Shown here: piece by piece, positions 53,826 to 63,354 of the stretch
Position numbering within the stretch: the first letter of the stretch is position 1
Layout: each line of letters begins with the position of its first letter
Assembly: GCA_965247375.1 (NCBI GenBank)
Contig: CBDFHU010000092.1
Coordinates: 1 to 64,000, forward strand
Origin: Arsenicibacter sp965247375
GTDB taxonomy: Bacteria; Bacteroidota; Bacteroidia; Cytophagales; Spirosomataceae
Direction of reading: 5' to 3'
Length of the DNA stretch: 64,000 bases
Notes under the pieces: model-generated
Seen by the model: the letters and a program-made list of their open reading frames with translations, nothing else
The model's database searches: none
What the model was told of the DNA's origin: nothing
Made by a program: the position numbers and the translations under genes

Positions 53826-55757
53826 ATGCGCTCTTTTTTCTTCGGATGTCCTGGTTGGGTTATACCAGCTTTTTTCGTGGGCCTTTCCGGTGTGATGGGT
53901 CAGTCGGCCAAACGGCTTGACTCACTGGCCGCCCGCCTTGGAGGGAGTGCCCGTGATACGGCCTATGTAGATACCCAGAACCGGTATGGATGACAACTGC
54001 TCCAGGTTTCCGGATTTAAGCGGGCTGATTCGGTCTTCCGCGAAACTGAGCGTTTATCGGGGCAGCTTAATTACCCGGCCGGCCTGCACCAGCTATATTA
54101 TAACCGCGGCCTCAGCTTATATTATCAGGACCAGCCGGCCAAAGCACTGATTTATGTACAAAAAGCCCGTGAACTGGAGCGTACCTGCCCAAGCCGGATT
54201 CCGGTTCAGCACCGGCCCATGGTCCTTAGCCTGACGGGGGTACTTTATTTTGCCGGACATAAGTATGAACAGTCACTTCATTATTACCTTTCTGCCATAC
54301 GGCTCGCCGAACAGCAGCATGTTACCTACCGGATTACGCCTGCCTACCTGGGCGTGGGCAATATACTCAAGGTAATGAACAAGCCGGCGCAGGCCCTGAC
54401 GTACTATCAGAAAGCGCTGGATGCTTCCCGTCTGGAGCCGGAACCGCGCATGCGGGTTTTAGCCGAAAACCATATGGGAGACGCCCTGAGTGAATCCGCA
54501 AAACCTGATTTTCCGAAGGCACTCATTCATTATCAGAATGCCCTGCCTGTGGCCGAACGAAATGGCGCGCGCGGGCCCTTGTCGGACGTACTGACCAACA
54601 TTGGCCGCGTTCATCTGGCGCTCGGGCACAATCATACGGCACTTTCGTTTTTGAAACGCTCTGAAGATATCTGCCGGAAAGACTCCCTGAAAGATCAGTT
54701 GGGCGCTGTGTACTGGATTGCCGGACAGGCGTATCAGGCACTCCGGCAGTATCCTCTTGCCGAGACAAATCTGTTGCAGGCATTACAGATTGCCCGTGAG
54801 ATCGGCGATGCCGACGAAGCCCGGAAGCGGATGCCGACGCTGGCTGGTTTTTATCACCAGAGCGGCCGGTACGAATTGGCCTACTGGTATGAACACCAGA
54901 CTGCGCTGCTGAATGATTCACTCTTTAACGTGCAGGCAGCCCGGCACACCCAGGAACTGACCACGAAATATGAAACAGCCAAAAAGGAAAATCAGCTTAA
55001 CTTGCTGCGCGCCGAATCGGCTCAGGCCCGGCTCCGTACCACGGCTATACTGATCGGGGCAATCTTATTGCTGTTGCTGGCGGGTGCTGTAACGGCCTGG
55101 CTGCTGAACCGTTCGCGGCTGCGCCGCCTGGAAGAAGCCCATGGCCTCCGGCAGCAGATTGCGCAGGACCTGCATGACGAGGTGGGCAGTACACTCAGCA
55201 GTATTTCGCTGCTGAGCGGGCATACTGACCGGTTGCTCAGCGAAAACCGCCCCGAAACCGCCCAACGTATGGTGCAGAAAATCTATACCGATGCCCGTCA
55301 GATTCTGGAGTCGATTGACGAAATTATCTGGACCATCAATCCCGGTAATGACTCGCTCCAACGGATCATTCAGCGGCTGCGGGAATATGCCCAGCCGCTC
55401 ATGGAGCTGAAGGGAATTGTGTTTACGTTCGATGCTGATCCGTCGCTGGAATTGTTGCCGGTGCCGATGGACGTACGCCGGAATCTATATTTGATTAGTA
55501 AAGAGGCCATTAATAATCTGGTGAAGTACGCTGATGCCACGGAAGCAACTGTCCGGTTTGAAAAGCAGAAGAACCAGCTTGTCGTCCGGATTGACGATAA
55601 CGGAAAAGGGTTTGATCCCGAAGCGGTAAGCATACGGAACGGACAACAAAGCATGCAACGACGGGCTGAGGCGATGGACGGACAGCTGACGGTGGCTTCC
55701 CGTGCCGGGCACGGGACGTCGCTGCAACTGGTGGTTGGCTTAGCAACATCTCTTTAA
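53826..55757 (+). pseudogene. TPR-containing sensor histidine kinase, in-frame stop
   Basis: Membrane sensor kinase of the HisKA_3/NarL type. Start ATG 53826 (MRSFFFGCPGWVIPAFF, signal-like), then about 370 residues of TPR, a TM segment (AILIGAILLLLLAGAVTAWLLN), the DHp helix QQIAQDLHDEVGSTLSSISLL with phospho-acceptor H450, and an ATPase domain (ISKEAINNLVKY). A TGA at 53991-53993 interrupts the frame near residue 56 where the context suggests TGG (Trp). The same frame then stays open to 55757, so no shift is involved. The downstream piece could start at 54219. Its C-terminal 300 residues are nearly identical to the next gene. Confidence 0.8.
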
Positions 55758-55775
55758 TCGAATTACTTAACTGGT

Positions 55776-57818
55776 ATGAAAAAAACACTACTGTTTTGTT
55801 TGTTAGCAGGGCTAAGCCACCTCAGTATGGCGCAGAAGGCGACGATTGACAGCCTTTGGCGGGTTCTCCGCAGCCATAAAGAAGCGGATACATTCCGGGT
55901 TAACCGGATGAATGACCTGACCAATATCTGGGGGTTGCCGTTTTCGCAGTATGACTCGCTGGCCTCCGAAGCACTGACCCTCTCCCGCAGGCTTGGCTAC
56001 AAACAAGGTGAGGCCAAAGCCCTGTTTACACGTGGGATGTTGCTCTATTCGATGAACCGGAATAATCCGGCCGCTGCGGATAAGGCCAGACAGGGATTTG
56101 CCTGGCTGGAAGAAGCGGTGCGGCTGTCGGAATCAACCGGTAACAAACAGCAGACGATTACACAGCTTACCGGTCTGGCCGCTGCCCTCCGGATGAGTAA
56201 TACCGAAAAGAAAAAGGCGTTTGACTATGACCGGAAAGCCCTGGCAATCGCAACGAGCCTGAATGACCAGCGACTGATGGCCGACAGTGAACGGCTACTG
56301 GCCCTGGATTATGAAATGGTCGATGGCAACTACCCGGCCGCACTGGAGTGGAATCTACAGGCACTCCGGCGTGCACAGGCCATCGGATGCCTTGAATGCC
56401 AGTTGTTCCCGTTGCGGGCCATGGGGCATTTATATACAGTGCTGAACGATCATAAGCAGGCCGTATCCGTGCTGAATCAGGCGCTGAACGTTTGCCGGCA
56501 GCAGGGCGGGGCAGAGGGCCGGAGTGTGGAATTTTATACTTTGTCATCCCTCGGGACGGCTTACGAAGCACTCGGGCAATACCCGCAGGCCTTACAGGCA
56601 TTTAACGAAGCCGTGGCTGTCCGGAAAAAAGAGTATCCGGAAACGACCAATACCATTTTTGATACGCGCCTGACCGCAATTTATGCTGCTACGGGTCAGT
56701 ACCGCGCGGCTATTGCACATGGTACGCGCGGCCTCGTAAAAGCCCTTCAGGATAAAAACGACTGGTGGACAGCCGAAATTTCATCGACACTCAGCGGGGT
56801 TTATCGCCGCTTAAACCGACCCGACAGCGCCCTTTTGTACGGCAGGCAGGGGTTTGAGGTCGCGATGCAGACCCGCAAAAAAGACCTGATCCGCGATGCC
56901 AGCGAGGCGTTGGCTGCCTTGTATGCCGGTCAGAAACAGTTTGATCAGGCATACCGGTACCAGACGCTTTTTTACACGTACCGAGATAGTCTGGTGAATG
57001 AAGAGGTAACCCGTAAAGCCACCGCAGCACAGTTTGCCGGACAGCTTAATGATCAGAAGGCGAAGGTGACGGTGCTGACGCAGGAGAAAGAACTGGCTGC
57101 CTGGCAGCGTAAAGCTATTCTGGGCGGCGCGGTACTATTGCTGTTGCTGGCCGGAGCTGTTTCGGCCTGGTTGCTGAACCGGGCACGGCTGCGCCGGCTG
57201 GAAGAAGCCCAGCGGCTGCGCCAGCGGATTGCGCAGGACCTGCACGATGAGGTGGGCAGTACGCTGAGTAGTATTTCACTGCTGAGCGGCCATACCGACA
57301 AGCTCCTGAGTGAAAACCGTCCTGAAACGGCGCAGCAGATGGTCCGGAAAATCTATGCCGATGCCCGCGATATTCTGGAATCCATTGACGAAATTATCTG
57401 GACCATTAATCCCGGTAATGACTCGACGCAGCGGATCATCCAGCGCCTGCGGGAGTATGCCCAGCCGCTGATGGAATCAAAGAATATCCTGTTTACGCTG
57501 ACGGCCGATCCGGATATTGAGCTGTTGCCGGTGACAATGGAAGTTCGCCGGAATCTGTATCTGATTGGTAAGGAGGCGATTAATAATCTGGTGAAATATG
57601 CCGGTGCTACCCGGGCGACTGTCCGCTTTGAGCGGCAGAAAGACCAGCTGGTGGTCATCATCGAAGATAATGGCTGCGGATTTGATACCGGCCAGGCAAA
57701 TATGCGCAACGGGCAGCGCAGTATGCAGCAGCGGGCACGCGCGATGGACGGGGATTTTTCGGTATTATCGACGCCCGAACAGGGGACTACCCTGACATTA
57801 TCTGTCCCGATCATATAA
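55776..57818 (+). CDS. TPR-containing sensor histidine kinase
   Basis: 680 residues. Signal peptide (MKKTLLFCLLAGLSHLSMAQ), TPR array (about residues 60-420), TM helix (AILGGAVLLLLLAGAVSAWLLN), DHp helix with phospho-acceptor H490 (RIAQDLHDEVGSTLSSISLL) and an N-box ATPase domain (LIGKEAINNLVKYAG, EDNGCGFD). A tandem paralogue of the previous gene with 18 nt between them. The periplasmic TPR domain is the likely signal input, and the response regulator at 57898 the likely output. Confidence 0.95.
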   Translation: MKKTLLFCLLAGLSHLSMAQKATIDSLWRVLRSHKEADTFRVNRMNDLTNIWGLPFSQYDSLASEALTLSRRLGYKQGEAKALFTRGMLLYSMNRNNPAAADKARQGFAWLEEAVRLSESTGNKQQTITQLTGLAAALRMSNTEKKKAFDYDRKALAIATSLNDQRLMADSERLLALDYEMVDGNYPAALEWNLQALRRAQAIGCLECQLFPLRAMGHLYTVLNDHKQAVSVLNQALNVCRQQGGAEGRSVEFYTLSSLGTAYEALGQYPQALQAFNEAVAVRKKEYPETTNTIFDTRLTAIYAATGQYRAAIAHGTRGLVKALQDKNDWWTAEISSTLSGVYRRLNRPDSALLYGRQGFEVAMQTRKKDLIRDASEALAALYAGQKQFDQAYRYQTLFYTYRDSLVNEEVTRKATAAQFAGQLNDQKAKVTVLTQEKELAAWQRKAILGGAVLLLLLAGAVSAWLLNRARLRRLEEAQRLRQRIAQDLHDEVGSTLSSISLLSGHTDKLLSENRPETAQQMVRKIYADARDILESIDEIIWTINPGNDSTQRIIQRLREYAQPLMESKNILFTLTADPDIELLPVTMEVRRNLYLIGKEAINNLVKYAGATRATVRFERQKDQLVVIIEDNGCGFDTGQANMRNGQRSMQQRARAMDGDFSVLSTPEQGTTLTLSVPII

Positions 57819-57849
57819 TTATCCGATAGACGGGTAAAACGGGTTCGTT

Positions 57850-57857
57850 TACCTTTG
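57850..57857 (+). promoter_or_regulatory. Possible -7 box before the response regulator
   Basis: TACCTTTG fits TAnnTTTG and lies 40 nt before ATG 57898, but I see no clear -33 box. It may allow the regulator to be expressed separately. Confidence 0.35.
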
Positions 57858-57897
57858 TTCACAAAATAGTAAAGTTCCACTGCTGACTGCTGCCAAT

Positions 57898-58525
57898 ATG
57901 ATACGGGTTTCCATCTACGACGATAATCATTCCCTGCGTGATACACTGGCGTTGCTGATCGACGCTACCGACGATATGCTGTCCAGGGGGCTGTACGACA
58001 ATGCCATGCGGGTGGTCGAAAACGTGCGGGAAGACATGCCGGACGTTATTCTGATGGACATCGACATGCCGGGGCGGACAGGCATCGAAGCGGTAAAACT
58101 GCTCCGGCAGACCAGTTATCAGCCCAAAATACTGATGCTGACGGTTTTCGAAGATCCGGACCGGATTTTTGCCGCTATTTCGAATGGTGCAGTGGGCTAT
58201 CTGCTGAAAAAAACACCCGCTGATGAGATCATCGATGCCATCCGGGACGGTGATGAACGGCGGCGCGGCCATGACGCCGACTGTGGCGCTGAAAGTACTG
58301 GCTGCATTTCAGCAGCCCAAACCCGCCCGGCTGGAACTGACCGACAAGGAACAGGCCGTGCTACGGCGTCTGGTCGAAAGGGATAGTTATAAGTTGATTG
58401 CCTACCACTGCGACATCAGTATGGGAACGGTCCGGACGCATATCTGTAATATTTATGAAAAACTGCACGTCAATTCAAAATCGGAAGCGGTGGCCAAAGC
58501 GTTGAAAACGGGGCTGTTCGGCTAA
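57898..58525 (+). pseudogene. LuxR/NarL-type response regulator, one frameshift
   Basis: 208 residues after repair: receiver with D8/D9 (IYDDN), phospho-acceptor D54 (LMDIDMPG) and K104-type LLKKTPADEIIDAIR, then the LuxR HTH (LTDKEQAVLRRLVERDSYKLIAYHCDISMGTVRTHICNIYEKLHV). A one-base insertion at about 58250 (acggtg for acgtg) breaks the linker, so as read the HTH is out of frame with the receiver. Partner of the kinase genes upstream. Confidence 0.82.
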
Positions 58526-58591
58526 AAGCTCCGGGTTATTTCGGGGGGGCATCGTTGTGTGAATTTTTAAGCGCAGGCTGACCATGTATGA

Positions 58592-58980
58592 ATGTACTAC
58601 GGGCCTATCCCGTTTGTGACCGGTACGTTATTTGACCTTAAACACCTGCCCGAACCGGAGCTGAAAAACGCAATACGGCCTATTATACGGGTGCTGATTT
58701 CCGGCAGCGGAAATCGCGGGCCGATTCAATCCAGCTGGCAAACCTGAGTCTGGTCTGGAAGGCTGGCATCAACGTCGCAACGGGTACGGATGCCGGCAAC
58801 CCTGGTATGTTCCACGGCACGTCGTTTGTCGATGAGCTGCACAAAATGCAGCTGGCGGGCCTGTCGAATGCCGGGCTGCTTAAGGCCTCAACCATCAACG
58901 GGGCACGGGTGCCTGGAAAAGCATCGCAAATAAGATCACTTACCGATTACGTTCCGTGTCGACCGTGCCCCGATGGATGA
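58592..58980 (+). pseudogene. Amidohydrolase C-terminal remnant
   Basis: A piece of a metal-dependent amidohydrolase (imidazolonepropionase-like): YYGPIPFVTGTLFDLKHLPEPEL, then after a frame change NTAYYTGADF...LANLSLVWKAGINVATGTDAGNPGMFHGTSFVDELHKMQLAG and ASTINGAR. GTDAG is the metal-ligand Asp motif. The N-terminal half is missing and the family C-terminus is lost after about 58930. The AT-rich island begins right after it. Confidence 0.7.
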
Positions 58981-58996
58981 TGGTGAGAGACACTAT

Positions 58997-61486
58997 CTAT
59001 TCTTTAGAAAACCAATTATCTTTAAACTTAATCGGGCCGGGACCAACGCTATTTCCCTCGCCACCTAGCAGATTTTTATCAATTGCTATTTTCCCGACAA
59101 TAGCGCCGATAATGTCATTAACCGGAAGAATAAAGCCACCGAAAGGTTCTACCGATTCAAGGAAGCTTTTGATAGCATCACTTACATCAGATGCCGTTAT
59201 ATCAAAATACTTACCCCAGCGCCATGGAAATGCTAGCCAGCGTGGCTCAGATGGGGCATCATTGCCAAGGAAATTCGCAGAAATTAATTTCGTTTTTCCA
59301 TCTTCGAACGTTTTAATTACTTCACCTTTTGATGTGGCGTTTACTAAACTAATAACAATTAAATGATTAAATAATTCGCGAAGGTTATCACCTGCTGAAT
59401 TGTAAAAAGCATGACCGTTTCTGGATATATATAAGATAATTCTACCAGTTGATGTATCAATTTCGAGATTAGATTTATTTATCCATTCACCACCATCATG
59501 TTGTGATAAAAATATTTTTGTTACTTCCAGTGAATCGTTATCAATTCGCATTACAAAATGTTCCCAATCACCTTCATGTACGCCTAATATGCCAAGCAAA
59601 TTCGTTTTACCATTTATTGAAAGTGTACCAGGGCCATTATATGGGCAAAAAATCCAGAATACCAGATCAGTACTATTCTCCGCAGGGATAAATTTCGCAT
59701 GAACGTACAGAGGTGCATCTTCTGTTTGACCATGTATTATAGCATCATAATCCTCATCATCAATTTTTAATGTATAATCTGCATCATGCCTTGTAGAGCC
59801 ATCCGCAATGGATCGCTTTCTGGGAATCAAGGCACTGTCAGCAATGTCGTTTCTGTTTTCATCCCAAAGACTACCTTTGGGTAATTCCCAGTCGCTTTTA
59901 ACGGTATTCCATAAACCAACTCTGCGTAAAAAAAACTCAACTGTTGAGCTTTTGTATTGCTCCTTTTTGTCGAAGTAAATTATGGGTGCTGCTTTTTGTA
60001 TTGCAATATTTAACTCTTTAATAGTCAACGGGTTTTCATCCCAAACAGAAGAAACAGGTATTTCTTCTTTTGACCACGTTTTTGTATTTTGATCATAATA
60101 TTTAATCATTAAAGCTCTGCCAAAAGTAATATCTATTGCAGAAAGCACTTGAGTAGGACTAAATTCTATAAAAGCAGTACTTTTTATGCCGGTATCTACT
60201 ACCTGTGGCTCCTCCCAAACAGTTGCAGTACGGGACTTAGATGTAAACTTCAAAGCCTGCGTATCGTCTATAAACCAAACATATTCAGTGTCTTCAGTAA
60301 TGCTTACTTCTATAAAACTGATGCCTTTTGCCTGGTGTGGAGCTATTACAGCTTCTGGCATGGTATGAGACGATCTGTAAACGCTGATGCCGTTGCCGGC
60401 TACGAATATAGCTGGCACATTTGAAACCTGATTTGGTACAACTTTAAATGTTGACGTATTTGCCGGAAGGTCAGTATAATCAATATTGATCATCTTGCCA
60501 TACATATCGGGCGATAAAGTTGTAAATGTTAAAGCAGATGTCTGGTTTATAGTACCCTGACTAACGCGATACAGATACCATATACCGGGTTTCCGGTACG
60601 AGCCAATATGTGATAGTAAAACTTTGTCAGCGTCTTGCGGAATCCTTACACATTCAAACTTATTTATTGTTGATGATGCGATTGAATAATAATTATTCAT
60701 TATACCACTAACAGCAAGCGATACAACCACAAAAGGTTTATCGGATTCGTCTCTAACACTAAAAGATACATTTGAAATAACTGCCCCTTCAGGCAAACCA
60801 GTGCAACGATCAATAGTTTTAAAGATGCTTTTCCAATCATCAGCTAAGGTGGCTTGGGCTATACTTGTAGCAAGATATAACGTGCTTAGGGGTTGTCCAC
60901 GCCTTGGGCAAACAGCAACAGCAACAGAAACTGCCCCTTTATTATCTGTATATACATCGTAACTTTGTACTTTAGTGGGTGGTAATGGTAAATATTCAGA
61001 AAGATCTATCTGCTCATAGTTGTTTTTAGTAGTATTGAATTTGAATAAGTATAGATGTTGGTTTGTACCACATGTAAATATCATTGGCTTACCATTGCTG
61101 TCGACCACTACCTTTATGCGTTGATTGCCGTCTAAAGGCGATCCACAGGCATCATTTTGATAGCCGGACTGAGCTATATCCAAAAAACTGGTGATAATCG
61201 AATCGACAGTTTCTTGAAAGCCCAAAAGCATTTCCCAATGATTAATATCTACAGGTAAATCAGGGTCATACCGTTTCATTACAGCATCATAAGCCCTTGC
61301 CAAGATTTGTGAATTATTTAAATTTAAATTCACAAAATCTTTCGTAGCTAATATTGCCTTAATAAAATCTAATTTACCATTAGGATAATCTTGATCACTC
61401 CATGATGAAACTTCAGAAGCAGTAAGTTCTCTTCTTAAAAGTATACGGCCCATTATGGCCACATCTTGTGAGTTAAGTAATGACAT
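58997..61486 (-). CDS. Vps62-domain protein with beta-propeller-like N-terminal region
   Basis: 829 residues, no signal peptide visible. Residues 1-120 are helical (ILLRRELTASEVSSW ... ARAYDAVMKRY), like the DUF4214 or linker-type helices. About 120-480 are beta-rich with repeats resembling a propeller. Residues about 500-829 match the Vps62 family: PIIYFDKKEQYKSSTVEFFLRR, FIPAENSTDLVFWIFCPYNGPGTLSING, GVHEGDWEHFVMRID (about 640) and FLSQHDGGEW. Ends GPIKFKDNWFSKE. It follows the P47-like gene by 11 nt and probably forms one operon with it. Vps62 proteins occur in fungi and bacteria; function unknown. AT-rich codon use marks it as acquired. Confidence 0.8.
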   Translation of the reverse strand: MSLLNSQDVAIMGRILLRRELTASEVSSWSDQDYPNGKLDFIKAILATKDFVNLNLNNSQILARAYDAVMKRYDPDLPVDINHWEMLLGFQETVDSIITSFLDIAQSGYQNDACGSPLDGNQRIKVVVDSNGKPMIFTCGTNQHLYLFKFNTTKNNYEQIDLSEYLPLPPTKVQSYDVYTDNKGAVSVAVAVCPRRGQPLSTLYLATSIAQATLADDWKSIFKTIDRCTGLPEGAVISNVSFSVRDESDKPFVVVSLAVSGIMNNYYSIASSTINKFECVRIPQDADKVLLSHIGSYRKPGIWYLYRVSQGTINQTSALTFTTLSPDMYGKMINIDYTDLPANTSTFKVVPNQVSNVPAIFVAGNGISVYRSSHTMPEAVIAPHQAKGISFIEVSITEDTEYVWFIDDTQALKFTSKSRTATVWEEPQVVDTGIKSTAFIEFSPTQVLSAIDITFGRALMIKYYDQNTKTWSKEEIPVSSVWDENPLTIKELNIAIQKAAPIIYFDKKEQYKSSTVEFFLRRVGLWNTVKSDWELPKGSLWDENRNDIADSALIPRKRSIADGSTRHDADYTLKIDDEDYDAIIHGQTEDAPLYVHAKFIPAENSTDLVFWIFCPYNGPGTLSINGKTNLLGILGVHEGDWEHFVMRIDNDSLEVTKIFLSQHDGGEWINKSNLEIDTSTGRIILYISRNGHAFYNSAGDNLRELFNHLIVISLVNATSKGEVIKTFEDGKTKLISANFLGNDAPSEPRWLAFPWRWGKYFDITASDVSDAIKSFLESVEPFGGFILPVNDIIGAIVGKIAIDKNLLGGEGNSVGPGPIKFKDNWFSKE

Positions 61487-61497
61487 GATTTTTGAGT

Positions 61498-63201
61498 TTA
61501 TTTGTATTTTAATTCAATCTCGATATCGCTATCTCCGTTTATTTGAATATTCTTATATGAGAATTCGTTTTTTGCCGGAAGGATAACCTTTTGCATGGTA
61601 CTGTCTAATAATGGGCTAATAGAATTAAGAAAATTATAGGCAATGCCTGCTTCTATCGCTCCTAATGAAGCTGCATTATAAGACCAATCATCACTTATTT
61701 GATCAAACCCAAGAATTTGATTGAAAAAATCAGCAAATTCGTATATACCAGCTGTGCCAGACTGTTTAATGGGCGCATCCTCACTGCTTTGTTGCGTTAT
61801 TAAGATAGTACCATCTTCCTGACAAATAAATTGGAGCTTTATGCTAAAATTTATAGCAGCACTGCCCCAGCCCTTACCCACATATACATTACTTTTAAGA
61901 GTAAATGTGCCGACGAATGGTGCCCAGCCTTTTATATCTGTATTCAGTTGATCCCATTCATATCTATAGATGCTACCGTAAATATTTACAGTAAGCCTTG
62001 GATTACCTGACGAATCATTTTCGGTAGTGACATTTACGTTGAACTGGATATTCTGCTCCGATTCCCTGTCATGCGAATTGTCACCACTTTCGTGCCAACT
62101 TAATTTAACATGATCGCCATACCTCCAGCCGTTACCATTTAACAAAAATCCATGTGTTTTGTCATTCAAAACCACATTGGGCGATCTATCAGGCCTTGCA
62201 TTTACATAATCGGGTAAGCTTTGTAGCCTTGTTTCCAAAGGCTTTATTAGTAGATTGTATAAGTAGCGGTTGAAAAAAGTTTCATGTGCAATAATTACTT
62301 TTCCATCGGATTCTTTATTTTCAATAAAATTCTTGCTAAATGCTCCTGCATCAGGCCACATCAAGGCTGGCTCTTTTGTTAAATCCCGGTCACCAGTTAC
62401 CAAAAGGAAATTCAACGTACTTAAATCAGGCTGTATATTGTTTATGGTAGTAGAAAAAGTAGTACCTGATGGCTCAAAAATAGCACGCTGAGTCTCTTCA
62501 TTTTCTGCTTGCCTATAGTTATCATCATCCCTGAAATCCATTCCAAAAAAAGGTACGAACAAACTCGGTCTCTGAAAATTACTTTTTAACGCTGTTTTTT
62601 TTGAAATTGGGTAACCAAGTATAAATGGGTTGTTGGTACCTTTGTGGTTAAGTAGCCATACCCGCAGCAAGTCGCCTAACTTTTTACCTATCTCGGCATC
62701 ATTGCCAACGGAACTTTTAGATGCATCGTAAGTGCAATGATTAGCATCTTCAAAATCTATGAATATGCTATGTATAGTAAACATTGTCTCATCAAATGCG
62801 GTAAGTTTCCTTAAAATATCACTTGGAATAGCTTTAGTAACCTTGATATAATCCTGAGCAATTTGTGCTATATTCAACTTTACATTAAAACAGGCTATCC
62901 AGCCTGCAACATGGCATGTTGTAAGTACTTGGTTACTGCCATGACCTTGATAATAACTGAAAATACCATCAGTGAACCTAATGTTTAAATAAGCCGTGTG
63001 TAAATCGCTGATGGATGTAGTAAAATTCATAGTCGGCGCAGCAATAGTACCTGTAAGTTCTGCTCCAAAAGTATCTGGATCGCCAATAACTATTTTGGTT
63101 GGTATTGTACTGCCTGCAAGAACTGCTAACTGAGTATTTAAAGCTTTTTGAGTGATAGCGTACACTATATCAAAACCTTTCATCGTAGTTTGTAAAGGCA
63201 T
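61498..63201 (-). CDS. P47/OrfX-like TULIP-domain protein
   Basis: 567 residues, AT-rich codons. The N-terminus MKGFDIVYAITQKALNTQLA resembles the P47/OrfX2 start pattern (WDxVYAIS...xN). The C-terminus LPAKNEFSYKNIQINGDSDIEIELKYK matches the end of the family (FPGGKxFxxK...GDL...). P47 and OrfX proteins are TULIP-fold, lipid-binding-type proteins accompanying botulinum-type and other toxins in clostridia. No signal peptide. Likely co-transcribed with the Vps62 gene; paralogous to the partial gene downstream at 63355. Exact role unknown. Confidence 0.8.
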   Translation of the reverse strand: MPLQTTMKGFDIVYAITQKALNTQLAVLAGSTIPTKIVIGDPDTFGAELTGTIAAPTMNFTTSISDLHTAYLNIRFTDGIFSYYQGHGSNQVLTTCHVAGWIACFNVKLNIAQIAQDYIKVTKAIPSDILRKLTAFDETMFTIHSIFIDFEDANHCTYDASKSSVGNDAEIGKKLGDLLRVWLLNHKGTNNPFILGYPISKKTALKSNFQRPSLFVPFFGMDFRDDDNYRQAENEETQRAIFEPSGTTFSTTINNIQPDLSTLNFLLVTGDRDLTKEPALMWPDAGAFSKNFIENKESDGKVIIAHETFFNRYLYNLLIKPLETRLQSLPDYVNARPDRSPNVVLNDKTHGFLLNGNGWRYGDHVKLSWHESGDNSHDRESEQNIQFNVNVTTENDSSGNPRLTVNIYGSIYRYEWDQLNTDIKGWAPFVGTFTLKSNVYVGKGWGSAAINFSIKLQFICQEDGTILITQQSSEDAPIKQSGTAGIYEFADFFNQILGFDQISDDWSYNAASLGAIEAGIAYNFLNSISPLLDSTMQKVILPAKNEFSYKNIQINGDSDIEIELKYK

Positions 63202-63260
63202 TTTTATTTTATTTAGCGTTATTTGTTATTATTAAAGCTGTTTGTTTTGTAAATGTTTTT

Positions 63261-63312
63261 AGATATAGATATCAAAGACCAATATTAATATTGGTCTTTG
63301 ATATCTATATCT
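63261..63312. repeat. Perfect 52-bp palindrome between the P47-like genes
   Basis: Arms of 26 bp with no loop (AGATATAGATATCAAAGACC... and its complement), centre at 63286/63287. No T-run follows on the minus strand (the coding direction), so it is not a typical terminator. It could be an operator, an attenuator or a recombination scar. Confidence 0.85.
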
Positions 63313-63354
63313 TTCACTTGCCGAAAACTATTTCAGCGTAATTGGCAATCATAA

